The notes under the pieces: generated by a model
The model's database searches: none
The model's input: the letters and a program-made list of their open reading frames with translations, nothing else
What the model was told of the DNA's origin: nothing
Program-made: the position numbers and the translations under genes
NCBI GenBank assembly: GCA_934754355.1
Contig: CAKVID010000004.1
Coordinates: forward strand, 1 to 64,000
Direction: 5' to 3'
DNA length: 64,000 nucleotides
Source of the DNA: an uncultured Clostridia bacterium
GTDB taxonomy: Bacteria > Bacillota > Clostridia > Christensenellales > UBA1242
Part shown: one piece after another, positions 17,933 through 27,334 of the stretch
Layout of the letters: the number at the start of each line of letters is the position of its first letter
Numbering within the stretch: position 1 is the first letter of the stretch

Positions 17933-20350
17933 TTAGATTATTATATTGCAAATTTTACCCGGAATAAAGATAACTTTCTTAACATTCTCTACATTTTTCA
18001 AAATCTCAATATTAGATTTTGCCAAACTTAGTAATTCATCTTGACTAATATCTTTATTTACTTTAAGTACACCTTTCAATTTACCATTAACTTGAACAGG
18101 AACCTCTATTTCATCTAGTACAAGTTTACTCTCATCTACTTCTGGAAATTGTGCATCTGCTATATCTTCTCCAGTTACAATTTCATATAATTCACTTGTA
18201 ATATGAGGAGCAAGAGGGTTTAGACAAATTAAGAATTGTTTATATTCTTCTTTGGTTATATATCCATCTTCTTTGATAGATTTCATAAATATCATACATG
18301 CACTAATTGCTGTATTTAATTTCAAATTTTCATAGTCTTCAGATACTTTCTTAATTAAAGTATGTAGAGCATATTCGTGTTCTTTGCTTACTTCATCGCC
18401 TTTAATTGCGTCTTGCAATTTCCATACTTTATCCAAGAAACCAACAATGCCATCAATTCCTTTGAAAGTCCATTTACAATTATCTTCATATCCAGCCAAG
18501 AAATGCAAGTGCATTCTAGCAACATCTGCGCCATACTTATCTATAATTTCAACAGGAGACACACCGTTTTTGCTAGATTTACTCATCTTTTTGCCTTCGT
18601 CATCTAGTATAAGTCCACTTCCCATTTTGCGAATGAATGGGTCTCTAGTTGGAACAGCACCAATTTCGTATAAGAAATTTTGCCAGAAGAAAGCATAAAG
18701 CACATGTCTTGTAATATGTTCAGTACCACCAGTATAACAATCTACACTACCCCAATATTTAAGTTTATCAAAGTCAGCCAATTTCTCGCTATTATGTGGG
18801 TCGCAATATCTTAACCAATACCACGAAGAGCCTGCCCAATTTGGCATAGTATCCGTCTCTCTTCTAGCATCTCCACCACACTTAGGACACTTGCAGTGAA
18901 CAAAACTTTCTACTTTAGATAGTGGACTATCTCCTTTCTCATTTGGCAAATAGTCGGAAGTCTCTGGAAGTAACAATGGCAAATCTTTCTCTTCTAGAGG
19001 AACTATTCCACAGTTATCACAGAATACTACTGGGAATGGTTCTCCCCAATATCTTTGACGGTTAAATGGCCAATCTTGCATTTTGTAATTTACTTGAACA
19101 TTGCCAAAATTATTCTTAACTATGTATTCAGTAATTTTTGCTTTGGCATCTAATACATTAAGACCAGTAAATTTGTCTGAGTTAATCATCTTAGGATTAC
19201 TTTCCAAATATTCATGCTTCTCAAGTGCAGATTGACTAATATCTCCATCTATTACTTGAATAATTGGAAGCCCAAACATTTTGGCAAATTCATAATCTCT
19301 TTGGTCATGTGATGGCACTGCCATTACAGCACCAGTACCATATCCAGCAAGAACATAATCTGCTAGATACATAGGCACTCTTGCATTATTCACAGGATTA
19401 ATTGCATACAATCCTTGCAATCTACAACCACTCTTATCTTTAACTTGACTAATTCTATCAAAGTCACTCTTAAAAGCAGTTTTCTCTTTGTATTCTTTTA
19501 CTTCGTCCAAGTTAGTAATCTTTGAACTCAAATTATTTACTAAATTATGTTCTGGAGCAAGAACTACATAAGTAATTCCGTACACAGTCTCAATACAAGT
19601 AGTAAATATCTTGATTGTATCTAATTTATTATTGTCTTCGTCTACAACATCAAGTTTAAGTTCAACACCCTCACTCTTGCCTATCCAATTTCTCTGAGCA
19701 TCTTTAAGATTTTCTGCCATTTCAATTCTATCTACATTCCCTAGCAATTTCTCAGAATACTCTTTCATCTTCAAGAACCAAACATCTCTATCTACTTGTA
19801 CAACTTCACTTCCACATCTATCACATTTGCCACCTTGACTATCTTCATTAGAAAGCACAGTCTTACACTTGTTGCAGAAATTAACATGGCCTTTCTGTTT
19901 GTATGCTTTGCCATTCTTCAATAATTGCAAAAATATCCATTGTGTCCACTTGTAATAATCTGGGTCACTAGTACAAAATGACCTAGACCAATCAAACGAA
20001 AGTCCTAGTCTTTTGCATAGATTAATAGCATTATCGAAGCCTTTGGCTACAAATTCCTTAGGGTCAGTACCGTTCTTGATTGCAGCATTCTCTGCAGGAA
20101 GTCCGAAACTATCTCCACCTATTGGAAATAAAACATTGTATCCTTTAAGTCTCTTGTATCTAGCAAGTGCATCTGCAGGAACAGTTCCTTTCAAGTGTCC
20201 CATGTGTAAACTTCCGCTTACATTAAAAAATTCATATAATGCATAATATTTAGGCTTGGTTGGGTGAAAATCTACCGCTTTAAAAGTTGGCTCATCTAAC
20301 CATCTTTCTTGCCATTTCTTTTCAATTTCTCTAAAATTATATTCTTTCAT
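17933..20350 (-). CDS. leuS: leucyl-tRNA synthetase
   Basis: 805 residues, a normal bacterial length. Class I motifs: HMGHLKG (HIGH equivalent, about residue 47) and KKMSKSSKNG (about 588). A zinc-ribbon-like pair CNKC/CDRC is near residue 160-180, the CP1 editing domain spans about 225-415 (TTCIETVYGITYVVLAPEH and the GTGAVMAVPSHDQRDYEFA active-site region), and the leucine-specific insertion and C-terminal anticodon-binding domain follow. It charges tRNA-Leu in the cytoplasm. No T-box leader is seen; instead a small hairpin precedes the start and contains the ribosome binding site. Confidence 0.97.
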   Translation of the reverse strand: MKEYNFREIEKKWQERWLDEPTFKAVDFHPTKPKYYALYEFFNVSGSLHMGHLKGTVPADALARYKRLKGYNVLFPIGGDSFGLPAENAAIKNGTDPKEFVAKGFDNAINLCKRLGLSFDWSRSFCTSDPDYYKWTQWIFLQLLKNGKAYKQKGHVNFCNKCKTVLSNEDSQGGKCDRCGSEVVQVDRDVWFLKMKEYSEKLLGNVDRIEMAENLKDAQRNWIGKSEGVELKLDVVDEDNNKLDTIKIFTTCIETVYGITYVVLAPEHNLVNNLSSKITNLDEVKEYKEKTAFKSDFDRISQVKDKSGCRLQGLYAINPVNNARVPMYLADYVLAGYGTGAVMAVPSHDQRDYEFAKMFGLPIIQVIDGDISQSALEKHEYLESNPKMINSDKFTGLNVLDAKAKITEYIVKNNFGNVQVNYKMQDWPFNRQRYWGEPFPVVFCDNCGIVPLEEKDLPLLLPETSDYLPNEKGDSPLSKVESFVHCKCPKCGGDARRETDTMPNWAGSSWYWLRYCDPHNSEKLADFDKLKYWGSVDCYTGGTEHITRHVLYAFFWQNFLYEIGAVPTRDPFIRKMGSGLILDDEGKKMSKSSKNGVSPVEIIDKYGADVARMHLHFLAGYEDNCKWTFKGIDGIVGFLDKVWKLQDAIKGDEVSKEHEYALHTLIKKVSEDYENLKLNTAISACMIFMKSIKEDGYITKEEYKQFLICLNPLAPHITSELYEIVTGEDIADAQFPEVDESKLVLDEIEVPVQVNGKLKGVLKVNKDISQDELLSLAKSNIEILKNVENVKKVIFIPGKICNIII

Positions 20351-20385
20351 AAAAAAAGTCCTTGTTAATTAAATTTATCAAGGAC
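20351..20385 (-). promoter_or_regulatory. hairpin with T run immediately upstream of leuS, carrying its ribosome binding site
   Basis: On the minus strand GTCCTTG (20379-20385) pairs with CAAGGAC (20358-20364) around a 14-nt loop, followed by seven T and then the leuS ATG at 20350. The 3' arm contains AAGGA, the only Shine-Dalgarno candidate, 9 nt from the start. It can serve as terminator of the upstream permease gene, as a translation-occluding hairpin for leuS, or both. Confidence 0.6.
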
Positions 20386-20457
20386 ATTTTATCATACCAA
20401 CTATTTTTTTTCAAGTAAACACATTTAAGTTATATTATTTTTTGCAACCAATTAACA

Positions 20458-22020
20458 TTAACATTCAAGTTTCTCAAATTTCTTAACGCCATTTGTAAGC
20501 AGTAGAGCAATTACTGTAATTGTAAATACTACATAAATTATAAGTGTAATTATTCCGCACAAAGATACACTTACCCCTGCAAAATTAAGTACAACCGGAA
20601 TTAAAGCAAGTATCCACGAAATAATCATAGTTACAACCAGGCTCATACTCTGTTTGACTACTTGCACCTCACTCTCCCATTCTAATTTTGGAAGTAGTAT
20701 ATTTATATAAGTGCCTCCAAACGAGACGATTATATTAAGAAGCATTGGAAGTGTAATCAACATAATCCATTCGGCAATACCCGCATGAAGTACTATAAGT
20801 AAAGTAATACTTGTAATAAAATGAATTGGCAAGAAAATTACCATATTAATCAAACTTTTGGATATTAGTATTTTCTTTGCACTAACAGGAGTACTTCTAA
20901 GTATCCATAGATATCTACCCTCCATAGAAATAGTACAACAACTAATAAGCGTAGATGCACACATTAGCAAATATACACATGTAATTAATGCAAAGATATT
21001 TGCAATATCTCCTTCGTTTGCATCTATAAATAGACTAAATAATCCATCTTTGCCTTTAATAACAACAAACATAGTAATAGCAACCAACACAAGAGGTCCA
21101 ATAAGTGTATTAATTATAAGAATTGGAGTTGTAAAATATTTCTTAATTTCTTTCTTAAGCAATCCATCAAATAGACTTGGCGAACCAAATTTTATTTTAG
21201 CATTTTTATCTTTGTAAGATAAATATGATTTGCCAAAAGTTACAGCATATCCCCAAAGCCCAAGTGCAAATACTCCAAAGACTATCAAACATAAATATAA
21301 CAAATTTAATAAGTTATTGTCATGTACAATTCTAACACACATTCCAACCAAGAAATTTGTATTTAAGAAATCATCAATAGTAGTAATATCTTGCAAGCCC
21401 ATAATTGTAGAGGCATAAATATATATTGCCATGTATGCGCCAAATAGAATAACTACAAACAATGCTTTGAAAAGTGTGGCATACTTCATTTTGTTGAAAA
21501 ATCTTGTAATCAAGAAATTAATAATATAATTAATTCCTACACCCATAAGCGGAAGAAGAAGTAGAAGTAGCAATGACCAAAGAATTACTCCAATACTTAC
21601 TTCAACATACACACAGTATAATATAATTGTAGGAAATATTATCATTGAACAAAGTATAAGACTGAATAAATACTTAGATAATGTCTTAGATAATACTATA
21701 TCAATTTTTTTGATAGGCATAGAAAGTAATAGATCACTATCGTTAGTTTTGGATTTCTCCGATATACTCTGAAATACCAAAATTATTAGTAACATTACAA
21801 CAATTTGATAACTATTAAATAGCGGAATTTGTCCTAAACCAATTTTACCCATTGTACGGAAAAGTTCAAAAATTTGTAAACCAAATACCGCACTAATTGC
21901 TAAATAGCCAAGTATACAAAGTGCTATTACAACACCAAATTTTTTCCTAGATTTCTTGCCTTGCAAAACGCCAAACATACATTTGACATTACTTCTTAAT
22001 AATATTCCCAAATTACTCAT
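20458..22020 (-). CDS. ABC transporter permease, large (about 12 helices)
   Basis: 520 residues from the ATG at 22020, which overlaps the stop of the ATPase gene by 8 nt. Around twelve hydrophobic helices in two halves separated by a cytoplasmic segment (YLSYKDKNAKIKFGSPSLFDGLLKKEIKKYF), a layout seen in putative bacterial ABC exporters of the single-large-permease type. NDSDLLLSMPIKKIDIVLSK is typical of that class. Substrate unknown. Operon with an AbrB-type regulator and ATPase. Confidence 0.8.
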   Translation of the reverse strand: MSNLGILLRSNVKCMFGVLQGKKSRKKFGVVIALCILGYLAISAVFGLQIFELFRTMGKIGLGQIPLFNSYQIVVMLLIILVFQSISEKSKTNDSDLLLSMPIKKIDIVLSKTLSKYLFSLILCSMIIFPTIILYCVYVEVSIGVILWSLLLLLLLPLMGVGINYIINFLITRFFNKMKYATLFKALFVVILFGAYMAIYIYASTIMGLQDITTIDDFLNTNFLVGMCVRIVHDNNLLNLLYLCLIVFGVFALGLWGYAVTFGKSYLSYKDKNAKIKFGSPSLFDGLLKKEIKKYFTTPILIINTLIGPLVLVAITMFVVIKGKDGLFSLFIDANEGDIANIFALITCVYLLMCASTLISCCTISMEGRYLWILRSTPVSAKKILISKSLINMVIFLPIHFITSITLLIVLHAGIAEWIMLITLPMLLNIIVSFGGTYINILLPKLEWESEVQVVKQSMSLVVTMIISWILALIPVVLNFAGVSVSLCGIITLIIYVVFTITVIALLLTNGVKKFEKLEC

Positions 22021-22723
22021 TAGCAACTCCCAAGAAGACTTCTTCTAATGATTTATCTTTCTTGATATCCGCCATCTTACCACATTTTACAATTTTGCCG
22101 TCTTTGATAATTGCTACTTTATTACATAATTTCTCAGCCACTTCAAGCACATGAGTAGAGAAGAATATTGCACCACCATTTTTGCAAAAATCTTTCATAA
22201 GTTCTTTAACTTCAAAACTTGCCTTAGGGTCAAGACCCACAAATGGTTCGTCTAGAACAAGAAGTTTGGGACTATGAACAAGACTAGCAATTATTACTAA
22301 TTTCTGTCTCATTCCATGTGAGTAATTGGCAATTGGAGTTGTTAAATCATTCTCAATGCCAAGCAAACTTGCATATTTATGTGTTAGCATACTTCTATCT
22401 TCTTTGCTTACTCTATAAATATCCGCAATAAGATTGATGTATTCAATGCCTGTTAGATTTTTATAAATATCCGGATTATCTGGAATATAAGCAAGCATTG
22501 ATTTTACTTTCATTGGATTATCTTTGACTGATACGCCATCTAATAAAATATCTCCTTTAGTAATATCGCTTATGCCCACTACACTTTTGATAGTAGTAGT
22601 CTTACCTGCACCATTTGGACCAATGAATGCAAATAAATCTCCACTTTCAACAATTATATTTATATCGTCTGCGCCCACCTTGCCATTAGGATACACCTTG
22701 GTATAATTCTTAATTTCTAACAT
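22013..22723 (-). CDS. ABC transporter ATP-binding protein
   Basis: 236 residues, starting at ATG 22723 (MLEIKNYTKVYP) with GAGGAG upstream; the longer frame would begin inside the abrB-like gene without need. Walker A GPNGAGKTTT (about residue 38), signature SHGMRQKLVIIA, Walker B LLVLDEPFVGLDP, switch FFSTHVLEVAE. Belongs to the ABC-2 exporter ATPases. Overlaps both neighbours (14 nt with the regulator, 8 nt with the permease). Confidence 0.9.
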   Translation of the reverse strand: MLEIKNYTKVYPNGKVGADDINIIVESGDLFAFIGPNGAGKTTTIKSVVGISDITKGDILLDGVSVKDNPMKVKSMLAYIPDNPDIYKNLTGIEYINLIADIYRVSKEDRSMLTHKYASLLGIENDLTTPIANYSHGMRQKLVIIASLVHSPKLLVLDEPFVGLDPKASFEVKELMKDFCKNGGAIFFSTHVLEVAEKLCNKVAIIKDGKIVKCGKMADIKKDKSLEEVFLGVANE

Positions 22724-22934
22724 TATTATCTCCTCGCATCTTATATATTTCTTCTGCAAATTTCAAATAATCATCATATTTAGCAATTGCAATCCCTTTA
22801 TCTTTGTCTCCAAGCAAAAGAAGAGTATCTCCCTCTTTGATATCAAATACATCTCTTGCTTCTTTGGGAATTACTATTTGACCTTTGGAAGTAACCTTCG
22901 TTGTCCACAGAAATTTATTCTTATCTTCTACCAT
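22710..22934 (-). CDS. AbrB/SpoVT-type transcriptional regulator
   Basis: 74 residues. The swapped-hairpin AbrB fold is evident: FLWTTKVTSKGQIVIPKEARDVF, DIKEGDTLLLLGDKDKGIAI. These proteins bind DNA as dimers or tetramers. As first gene of an operon with an ABC exporter it is probably the operon's own regulator. An inverted repeat at 23064-23083 upstream is a candidate operator. Confidence 0.88.
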   Translation of the reverse strand: MVEDKNKFLWTTKVTSKGQIVIPKEARDVFDIKEGDTLLLLGDKDKGIAIAKYDDYLKFAEEIYKMRGDNNVRN

Positions 22935-23063
22935 CTTTTCTCCTTATCTAATTATTTATTTTATTGTTTTTTAATTATTACATTATTTAGTAATCAGTTT
23001 TAATTAATGTGTCTTTACATATTTAGTTGTCAAATTCATTCAAGGTGTCTTTACCCATATTGC

Positions 23064-23121
23064 AAGTAAGACCCGTCTTACTTTTCTTAATTATATTACT
23101 ACCAGTAAGAAATAATGTCAA
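23064..23121 (-). promoter_or_regulatory. candidate promoter and palindromic operator of the abrB-ABC operon
   Basis: On the minus strand, -35 TTGACA is at 23116-23121 and, 17 nt on, TAATAT at 23093-23098 (a TATAAT lies 3 nt further). Just downstream AAGTAAGA/TCTTACTT forms an 8-bp inverted repeat with CCCG between (23064-23083) where initiation should occur. A long leader of about 150 nt, with GTGTCTTTAC repeated at 23009 and 23045, runs to the start codon. Confidence 0.5.
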
Positions 23122-23194
23122 TCAATTAAGTTGCTTTAGGATATTATTTATGTTACATTACTTATAATAGAATTATTATTTGCAAAGGTCCAAT

Positions 23195-23722
23195 ATGAAA
23201 ACAAATATTTATAATAATGATAATCTGAAAGACGAAGAAGTAGATACAATCACAACTAGAGTTAAAGTATTCTTGCTTAATTCCAAAAACGAAATTTTGA
23301 TAGCAACCACTAATGATGGTTGTATTCAATTGCCGGGCGGACATCAAGAAGACAATGAAGACTTAAATAGCACAATTATAAGAGAGATAAAAGAAGAAAC
23401 CGGAATAACTATCGACCCTAAAGACATAAGAGAACCTTTCTTTGCAAAGAAGTACTATGTTAGAAATTACAAAGATACTCACATAAATAGACTTTCTCAA
23501 ATATACTACTTCTTAATTAGAACCAATAAAACTTATGATAGTATCAATATTCATCTTACAGAACATGAGAAGAGTAACGGCTTTAGAATATTATCAATCC
23601 CTCTTGAAGATTTGGAAAATAGACTAATTGAAACCGAACAAAATAATAGTGTAGAAATTAATAGAGTAATTGCCAAAGAAACCAATATTGCATTACATAT
23701 TTTACTTGAAAATTTGAAATAA
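23195..23722 (+). CDS. Nudix hydrolase
   Basis: 175 residues from ATG 23195 (AAGG upstream). The Nudix box is complete at residues about 48-70: GHQEDNEDLNSTII followed by REIKEETGI, fitting Gx5Ex7REUxEExGU with the metal-binding glutamates. Nudix enzymes hydrolyse nucleoside diphosphate-linked compounds; the substrate cannot be told. Monocistronic, with a bidirectional terminator shared with the convergent aldolase gene. Confidence 0.92.
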   Translation: MKTNIYNNDNLKDEEVDTITTRVKVFLLNSKNEILIATTNDGCIQLPGGHQEDNEDLNSTIIREIKEETGITIDPKDIREPFFAKKYYVRNYKDTHINRLSQIYYFLIRTNKTYDSINIHLTEHEKSNGFRILSIPLEDLENRLIETEQNNSVEINRVIAKETNIALHILLENLK

Positions 23723-23730
23723 ATCATACA

Positions 23731-23760
23731 AAAAAGAACTCTAAATTGAGTTCTTTTTTT
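23731..23760. terminator. bidirectional terminator between Nudix and aldolase genes
   Basis: AAAAAGAACTC (23731-23741) pairs perfectly with GAGTTCTTTTT (23748-23758) around a 6-nt loop, flanked by A and T runs. Confidence 0.85.
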
Positions 23761-23799
23761 CTTTTTAAAAAATCGTTTTTTTGATATATATTTTAAATA

Positions 23800-24729
23800 T
23801 TATGCTCTATTAGAACTACCAAATACATTATCCATTTTGTTTTTGACAACTTCTTTTATAAGTTCCATTCCAACACTATTATATTTTCTAATATCTACAT
23901 TTTCTGGATTATCACTTAGGGATTTTCTAATACCTGCAGTGTAACTTATTCTCAAATCACTATCTGTATTGACTTTGCACACATTCATAGAACAAGCATG
24001 TCTTAGCATTTCTTCTGGTATTCCACAAGAACCTTGAAGTTTTGCACCATATTCTTCTGCCAAATGAACCATATCTTGCGGAATTGAACTAGCACCATGC
24101 AAAACAATTGGAAAATTTGGAAGTAATTTGCCTACTTCTTCCAAGATATCAAATCTTAATTTTGGTTCGCCTTTGAATTTAACAGTGCCATGACTAGTAC
24201 CTATTGCAATAGCCAAACTATCTACTCCTGTTGCTTGCACAAATTCGTATGCTTCTCTAGGGTCAGTATATCTTGCATCATCTTCGTTAGCGCTTATTTC
24301 GTCTTCTACTCCCGCAAGTACACCTATCTCTGCTTCAACTGTTACATTTCTGGCATGTGCATACTCTACAACTTTCTTTGTTAGTGCAATATTTTCTTCT
24401 TTTGGTAGACTAGATGCATCTATCATAACATTTGTAAATCCGGCATCTATTGCATTTTTGCAATCTTCAAAAGTTTTGCCATGGTCAAGATTTAGACAAA
24501 CTGGCACGGTCATTTTACTAGCATAAATTTTAGTAATTGAAGCCAATGCTTCAGCACCAGCATACTTAATTGCTCCAGTAGAACATTGTACGATTACTGG
24601 ACTTTTCTTCTCCTCAGCACTATCTAGTATACTTTTAAGAGTCTCAATATTAACAAAATTGAAAGCACCTACACCATAGTGACCATCTAATGCATTTTTT
24701 AGTATTTGTTTTGAATTCTGTAATTCCAT
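23800..24729 (-). CDS. fba: class II fructose-bisphosphate aldolase
   Basis: Reversible cleavage of fructose 1,6-bisphosphate in glycolysis, zinc-dependent. 309 residues. The zinc ligands are visible in LNLDHGKTFEDC (about residue 83), TSHGTVKF (about 178) and VLHGASSIP (about 207); the second-sphere segment VEAEIGVLAGVED is also intact. Its length and motif spacing fit the short class II type of Firmicutes. GGAG before the ATG; promoter at 24756-24783. Confidence 0.96.
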   Translation of the reverse strand: MELQNSKQILKNALDGHYGVGAFNFVNIETLKSILDSAEEKKSPVIVQCSTGAIKYAGAEALASITKIYASKMTVPVCLNLDHGKTFEDCKNAIDAGFTNVMIDASSLPKEENIALTKKVVEYAHARNVTVEAEIGVLAGVEDEISANEDDARYTDPREAYEFVQATGVDSLAIAIGTSHGTVKFKGEPKLRFDILEEVGKLLPNFPIVLHGASSIPQDMVHLAEEYGAKLQGSCGIPEEMLRHACSMNVCKVNTDSDLRISYTAGIRKSLSDNPENVDIRKYNSVGMELIKEVVKNKMDNVFGSSNRA

Positions 24730-24755
24730 ATATTTCTCTCCTTCATTACATAATT

Positions 24756-24783
24756 ATTATAAATCATATTTACATTTGCTCAA
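24756..24783 (-). promoter_or_regulatory. fba promoter
   Basis: Minus strand: -35 TTGAGC at 24778-24783, 16-nt spacer, perfect -10 TATAAT at 24756-24761, about 27 bp before the start codon. Confidence 0.5.
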
Positions 24784-24925
24784 AGAAAATTTTGTAGTTC
24801 TTTCTAACTTTTTACAAAAATTATTTATTCATTTCAAGTTTTTATTTGTGTTTTTTGTCTATTTAGTTTAAAATGATAATTGTTAGAATAAAATAGAATA
24901 TAATATTCTTTATGTGGAGATTAAT

Positions 24926-25819
24926 ATGAAGATAGCATTCATCATTCCAGTATTAGATGAAATAAATTTAGAAAAGACATTCAATAAAATTAATGAGGCT
25001 TGCGATATCGACCATGATATTTATTTTGCAATCAATGGCAAATTAAATAGTTTTTTTACTCAAATAAGAACTACTTTTTTAAGTGAAAGCAGTGTTAAGG
25101 CATTTATGGTAGATAGACCAGTTAACGAACACAAATTAATTACTCTTGGCATGGAAATGACCGAAGACTATGATGCCACAATTATATACTCTGGCAAAGA
25201 AATCCCAAATGTAGATGTAATTAAAGCATTTATTGCTAGTTGGAAAGCAGGCAACAAGATTGTATATCTTAGGAAAGAATATTCTGGATTTAAGAAACTT
25301 GGTGTTAATTTGAAACGTTCTATATACAAAATGGGCATTAAAATGCTTGGAATATTCAAAGATAGATGTGCTGAGACAGATATTCAATTGCTTGACTGTG
25401 ATGTTGTTAAGACTATTAATCAACTCCCACAGAAAAATAGACAATTAAGAGTTCTAGATAGTTTCGTTGGCTATCCTACAGATATTATTCAACTTGAAAT
25501 AGATAGCAAAATGAAAGAAAATAAAAACTACGACGAGAAAATCAAACCATACAAAATATGTGGTCTTATTTCTTGCATTAGCCTAATACTAGCAATTGCA
25601 TTTATCGCTGTTGGCATTATTGGAATTGGAATGAACTGGGAGATGCCTGCAGTAATTTATATCACATTATTTATTTTTGGAGTATTTGGATTTATAATGT
25701 CGTATATCTTTGCAATCAAGAAAGAATTACACTTTAGGGTCGGTCAAGTATTTGAATTAGGCGAACTTAAAGACTTATCTAATAAATTAGAAAAATATAA
25801 TATTTCTAATAAAAATTAA
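24926..25819 (+). CDS. glycosyltransferase-2-like protein with two C-terminal membrane helices
   Basis: 297 residues from ATG 24926 (GGAG upstream). Residues 1-200 resemble a GT2 fold (MKIAFIIPVLDE, then a strand ending in YDATIIYSGKEIP where the DxD motif would be, then DRCAETDIQLLDCDVVKTI like the acceptor-site region), but the canonical DxD is missing, suggesting altered or lost catalysis. Two membrane helices at about 213-235 and 245-265 and a short cytoplasmic tail follow. Similar topology occurs in dolichol-phosphate-mannose-synthase-like GT2 proteins. Confidence 0.6.
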   Translation: MKIAFIIPVLDEINLEKTFNKINEACDIDHDIYFAINGKLNSFFTQIRTTFLSESSVKAFMVDRPVNEHKLITLGMEMTEDYDATIIYSGKEIPNVDVIKAFIASWKAGNKIVYLRKEYSGFKKLGVNLKRSIYKMGIKMLGIFKDRCAETDIQLLDCDVVKTINQLPQKNRQLRVLDSFVGYPTDIIQLEIDSKMKENKNYDEKIKPYKICGLISCISLILAIAFIAVGIIGIGMNWEMPAVIYITLFIFGVFGFIMSYIFAIKKELHFRVGQVFELGELKDLSNKLEKYNISNKN

Positions 25820-25971
25820 TTATTCACTTAGAAAATTAGTATTCTTAAACAATTAAATTAATATAAGTAAGTTAGTAATTATTAATTAACAATTAATAAC
25901 TAAAAATTAAAAATTAATAACGATTAATAAATTAATATTATAAATATACTTATAAATATCATAATCAATAT

Positions 25972-26008
25972 CATAAAAAATCGAGGAAAATTCCCCGATT
26001 TTTTTATT
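25972..26008 (-). terminator. intrinsic terminator of the HExxH-protein gene
   Basis: ATCGAGGAA and TTCCCCGAT pair with one mismatch, flanked by A and T runs; it overlaps the last codons of the minus-strand gene. Confidence 0.7.
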
Positions 26009-27185
26009 CAGTAGACAGAGCACAGGACTTGATAAAATTTGCATTTTTTTGCTGTAATAAATAATTGGAATAAACGGCTGAAATAACTTTGTTATAAGTG
26101 TCAATTGCATCGCTACCCTGTATTGGAAATCTATCACTTTTTCTTATTCCCGCATAATCCACTGCTGTGTAATATTTATATCTACAAGCAACATCAAATA
26201 AATCTTTCATTGAAATAATTGTCTCTTGTATGCCTCCACTTGTTTTTCTTACAAGTAACTCTTTGAATATTCCTAAAAATTTGTCTACATACAATTCATT
26301 ATTTATAATATTTTCTACTGCTTTCTCGTCAGTTGCCGATAGCATACTTCTATCACTAAATTGTGTTCTGAAATAATTTCTAACACTAACTCTAGCAAAT
26401 CTCTCTAGTGGAGAATAATAGTAAAGTATCGTATTTAGATATTTCTCAAAGTCATTTCTACTTTGAATATCTGTTGGTAATTCATTATTGATATCGTTGA
26501 AAACAACAAAAAAATTTTTGCACTTCAAAATTTCATCTTGAATAGTAGTATTAATACATTCTCTACTTTTGGTTTCTCTATCAAATACCGAGCCATATGT
26601 ATCCAAATCAATTACTTTCCTATCAAACAACTTGAGATATTTAAGTTGTTCTTCATTTAAGTTTGTAAATTTTCTTAGTATCTTTGGCAATATTCTAGTT
26701 AGAATATTATCACAATCTCTAGCATGAGAACATTCATGGAATAAATTTGCCATTATAAACATTCCCGTACTACCGCTGAGATTATCTAAATTTATAAATA
26801 TTTCATTATGCAAATAATTGTAACTTGCACGACAAGTCAAATCTATTTTATCATTAGGATTAGCCAAAATTCTCAAACTAGGTCTTGCGCTGGGGCGACT
26901 TTGGAATAAATAGTCTAGATATTTATCTATAATCTTAATTTTGTCTTCAATGCTTGCATTATCCCATATACTACTTACAAAGCAATTAGGGATATCATTT
27001 AAGTCGGGAATATAGCATTCGTACTCATTAAATTTCGTCCTTTTCTTAAGTACTAATCTGCCGTCTTTGGAATGAAGAATTTGATTTAGTATCCTCTCAG
27101 ACAAAGTTTGATAATTACTGCGGTCGATTAAGGATAGTGTATCCACAAATTTTTGATATTTTCTCAAATCTTCTGGTAAATTCAT
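26004..27185 (-). CDS. putative HExxH metallopeptidase-like protein
   Basis: 393 residues, soluble. The motif FHECSHARD at about residue 152 fits the zinc-binding HExxH consensus in a hydrophobic helix (FIMANLFHECSHARDCD). A possible downstream ligand lies in the SRECINTTIQDE segment. I cannot assign a peptidase family. Start has GGTGG-type site. No signal peptide, so it acts in the cytoplasm. No partner gene nearby. Confidence 0.6.
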   Translation of the reverse strand: MNLPEDLRKYQKFVDTLSLIDRSNYQTLSERILNQILHSKDGRLVLKKRTKFNEYECYIPDLNDIPNCFVSSIWDNASIEDKIKIIDKYLDYLFQSRPSARPSLRILANPNDKIDLTCRASYNYLHNEIFINLDNLSGSTGMFIMANLFHECSHARDCDNILTRILPKILRKFTNLNEEQLKYLKLFDRKVIDLDTYGSVFDRETKSRECINTTIQDEILKCKNFFVVFNDINNELPTDIQSRNDFEKYLNTILYYYSPLERFARVSVRNYFRTQFSDRSMLSATDEKAVENIINNELYVDKFLGIFKELLVRKTSGGIQETIISMKDLFDVACRYKYYTAVDYAGIRKSDRFPIQGSDAIDTYNKVISAVYSNYLLQQKNANFIKSCALSTE

Positions 27186-27334
27186 ATCCCACCACCCCTA
27201 TATTTTTTTAAATATTATCACATAAATTTATTGATTTCAATATAAATTGATTAATTAGTAAAAATATTTTTCTGCATTGGAATAAATGCCATAATTTTAG
27301 ACAATCATTACTTGAAAGTAATTGAGGAGTGACC

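Noticed and set aside
20350..20457. T-box leader for leuS
   Set aside because: Only about 100 bp separate the upstream gene from leuS; no specifier loop, T-box sequence or antiterminator is present.
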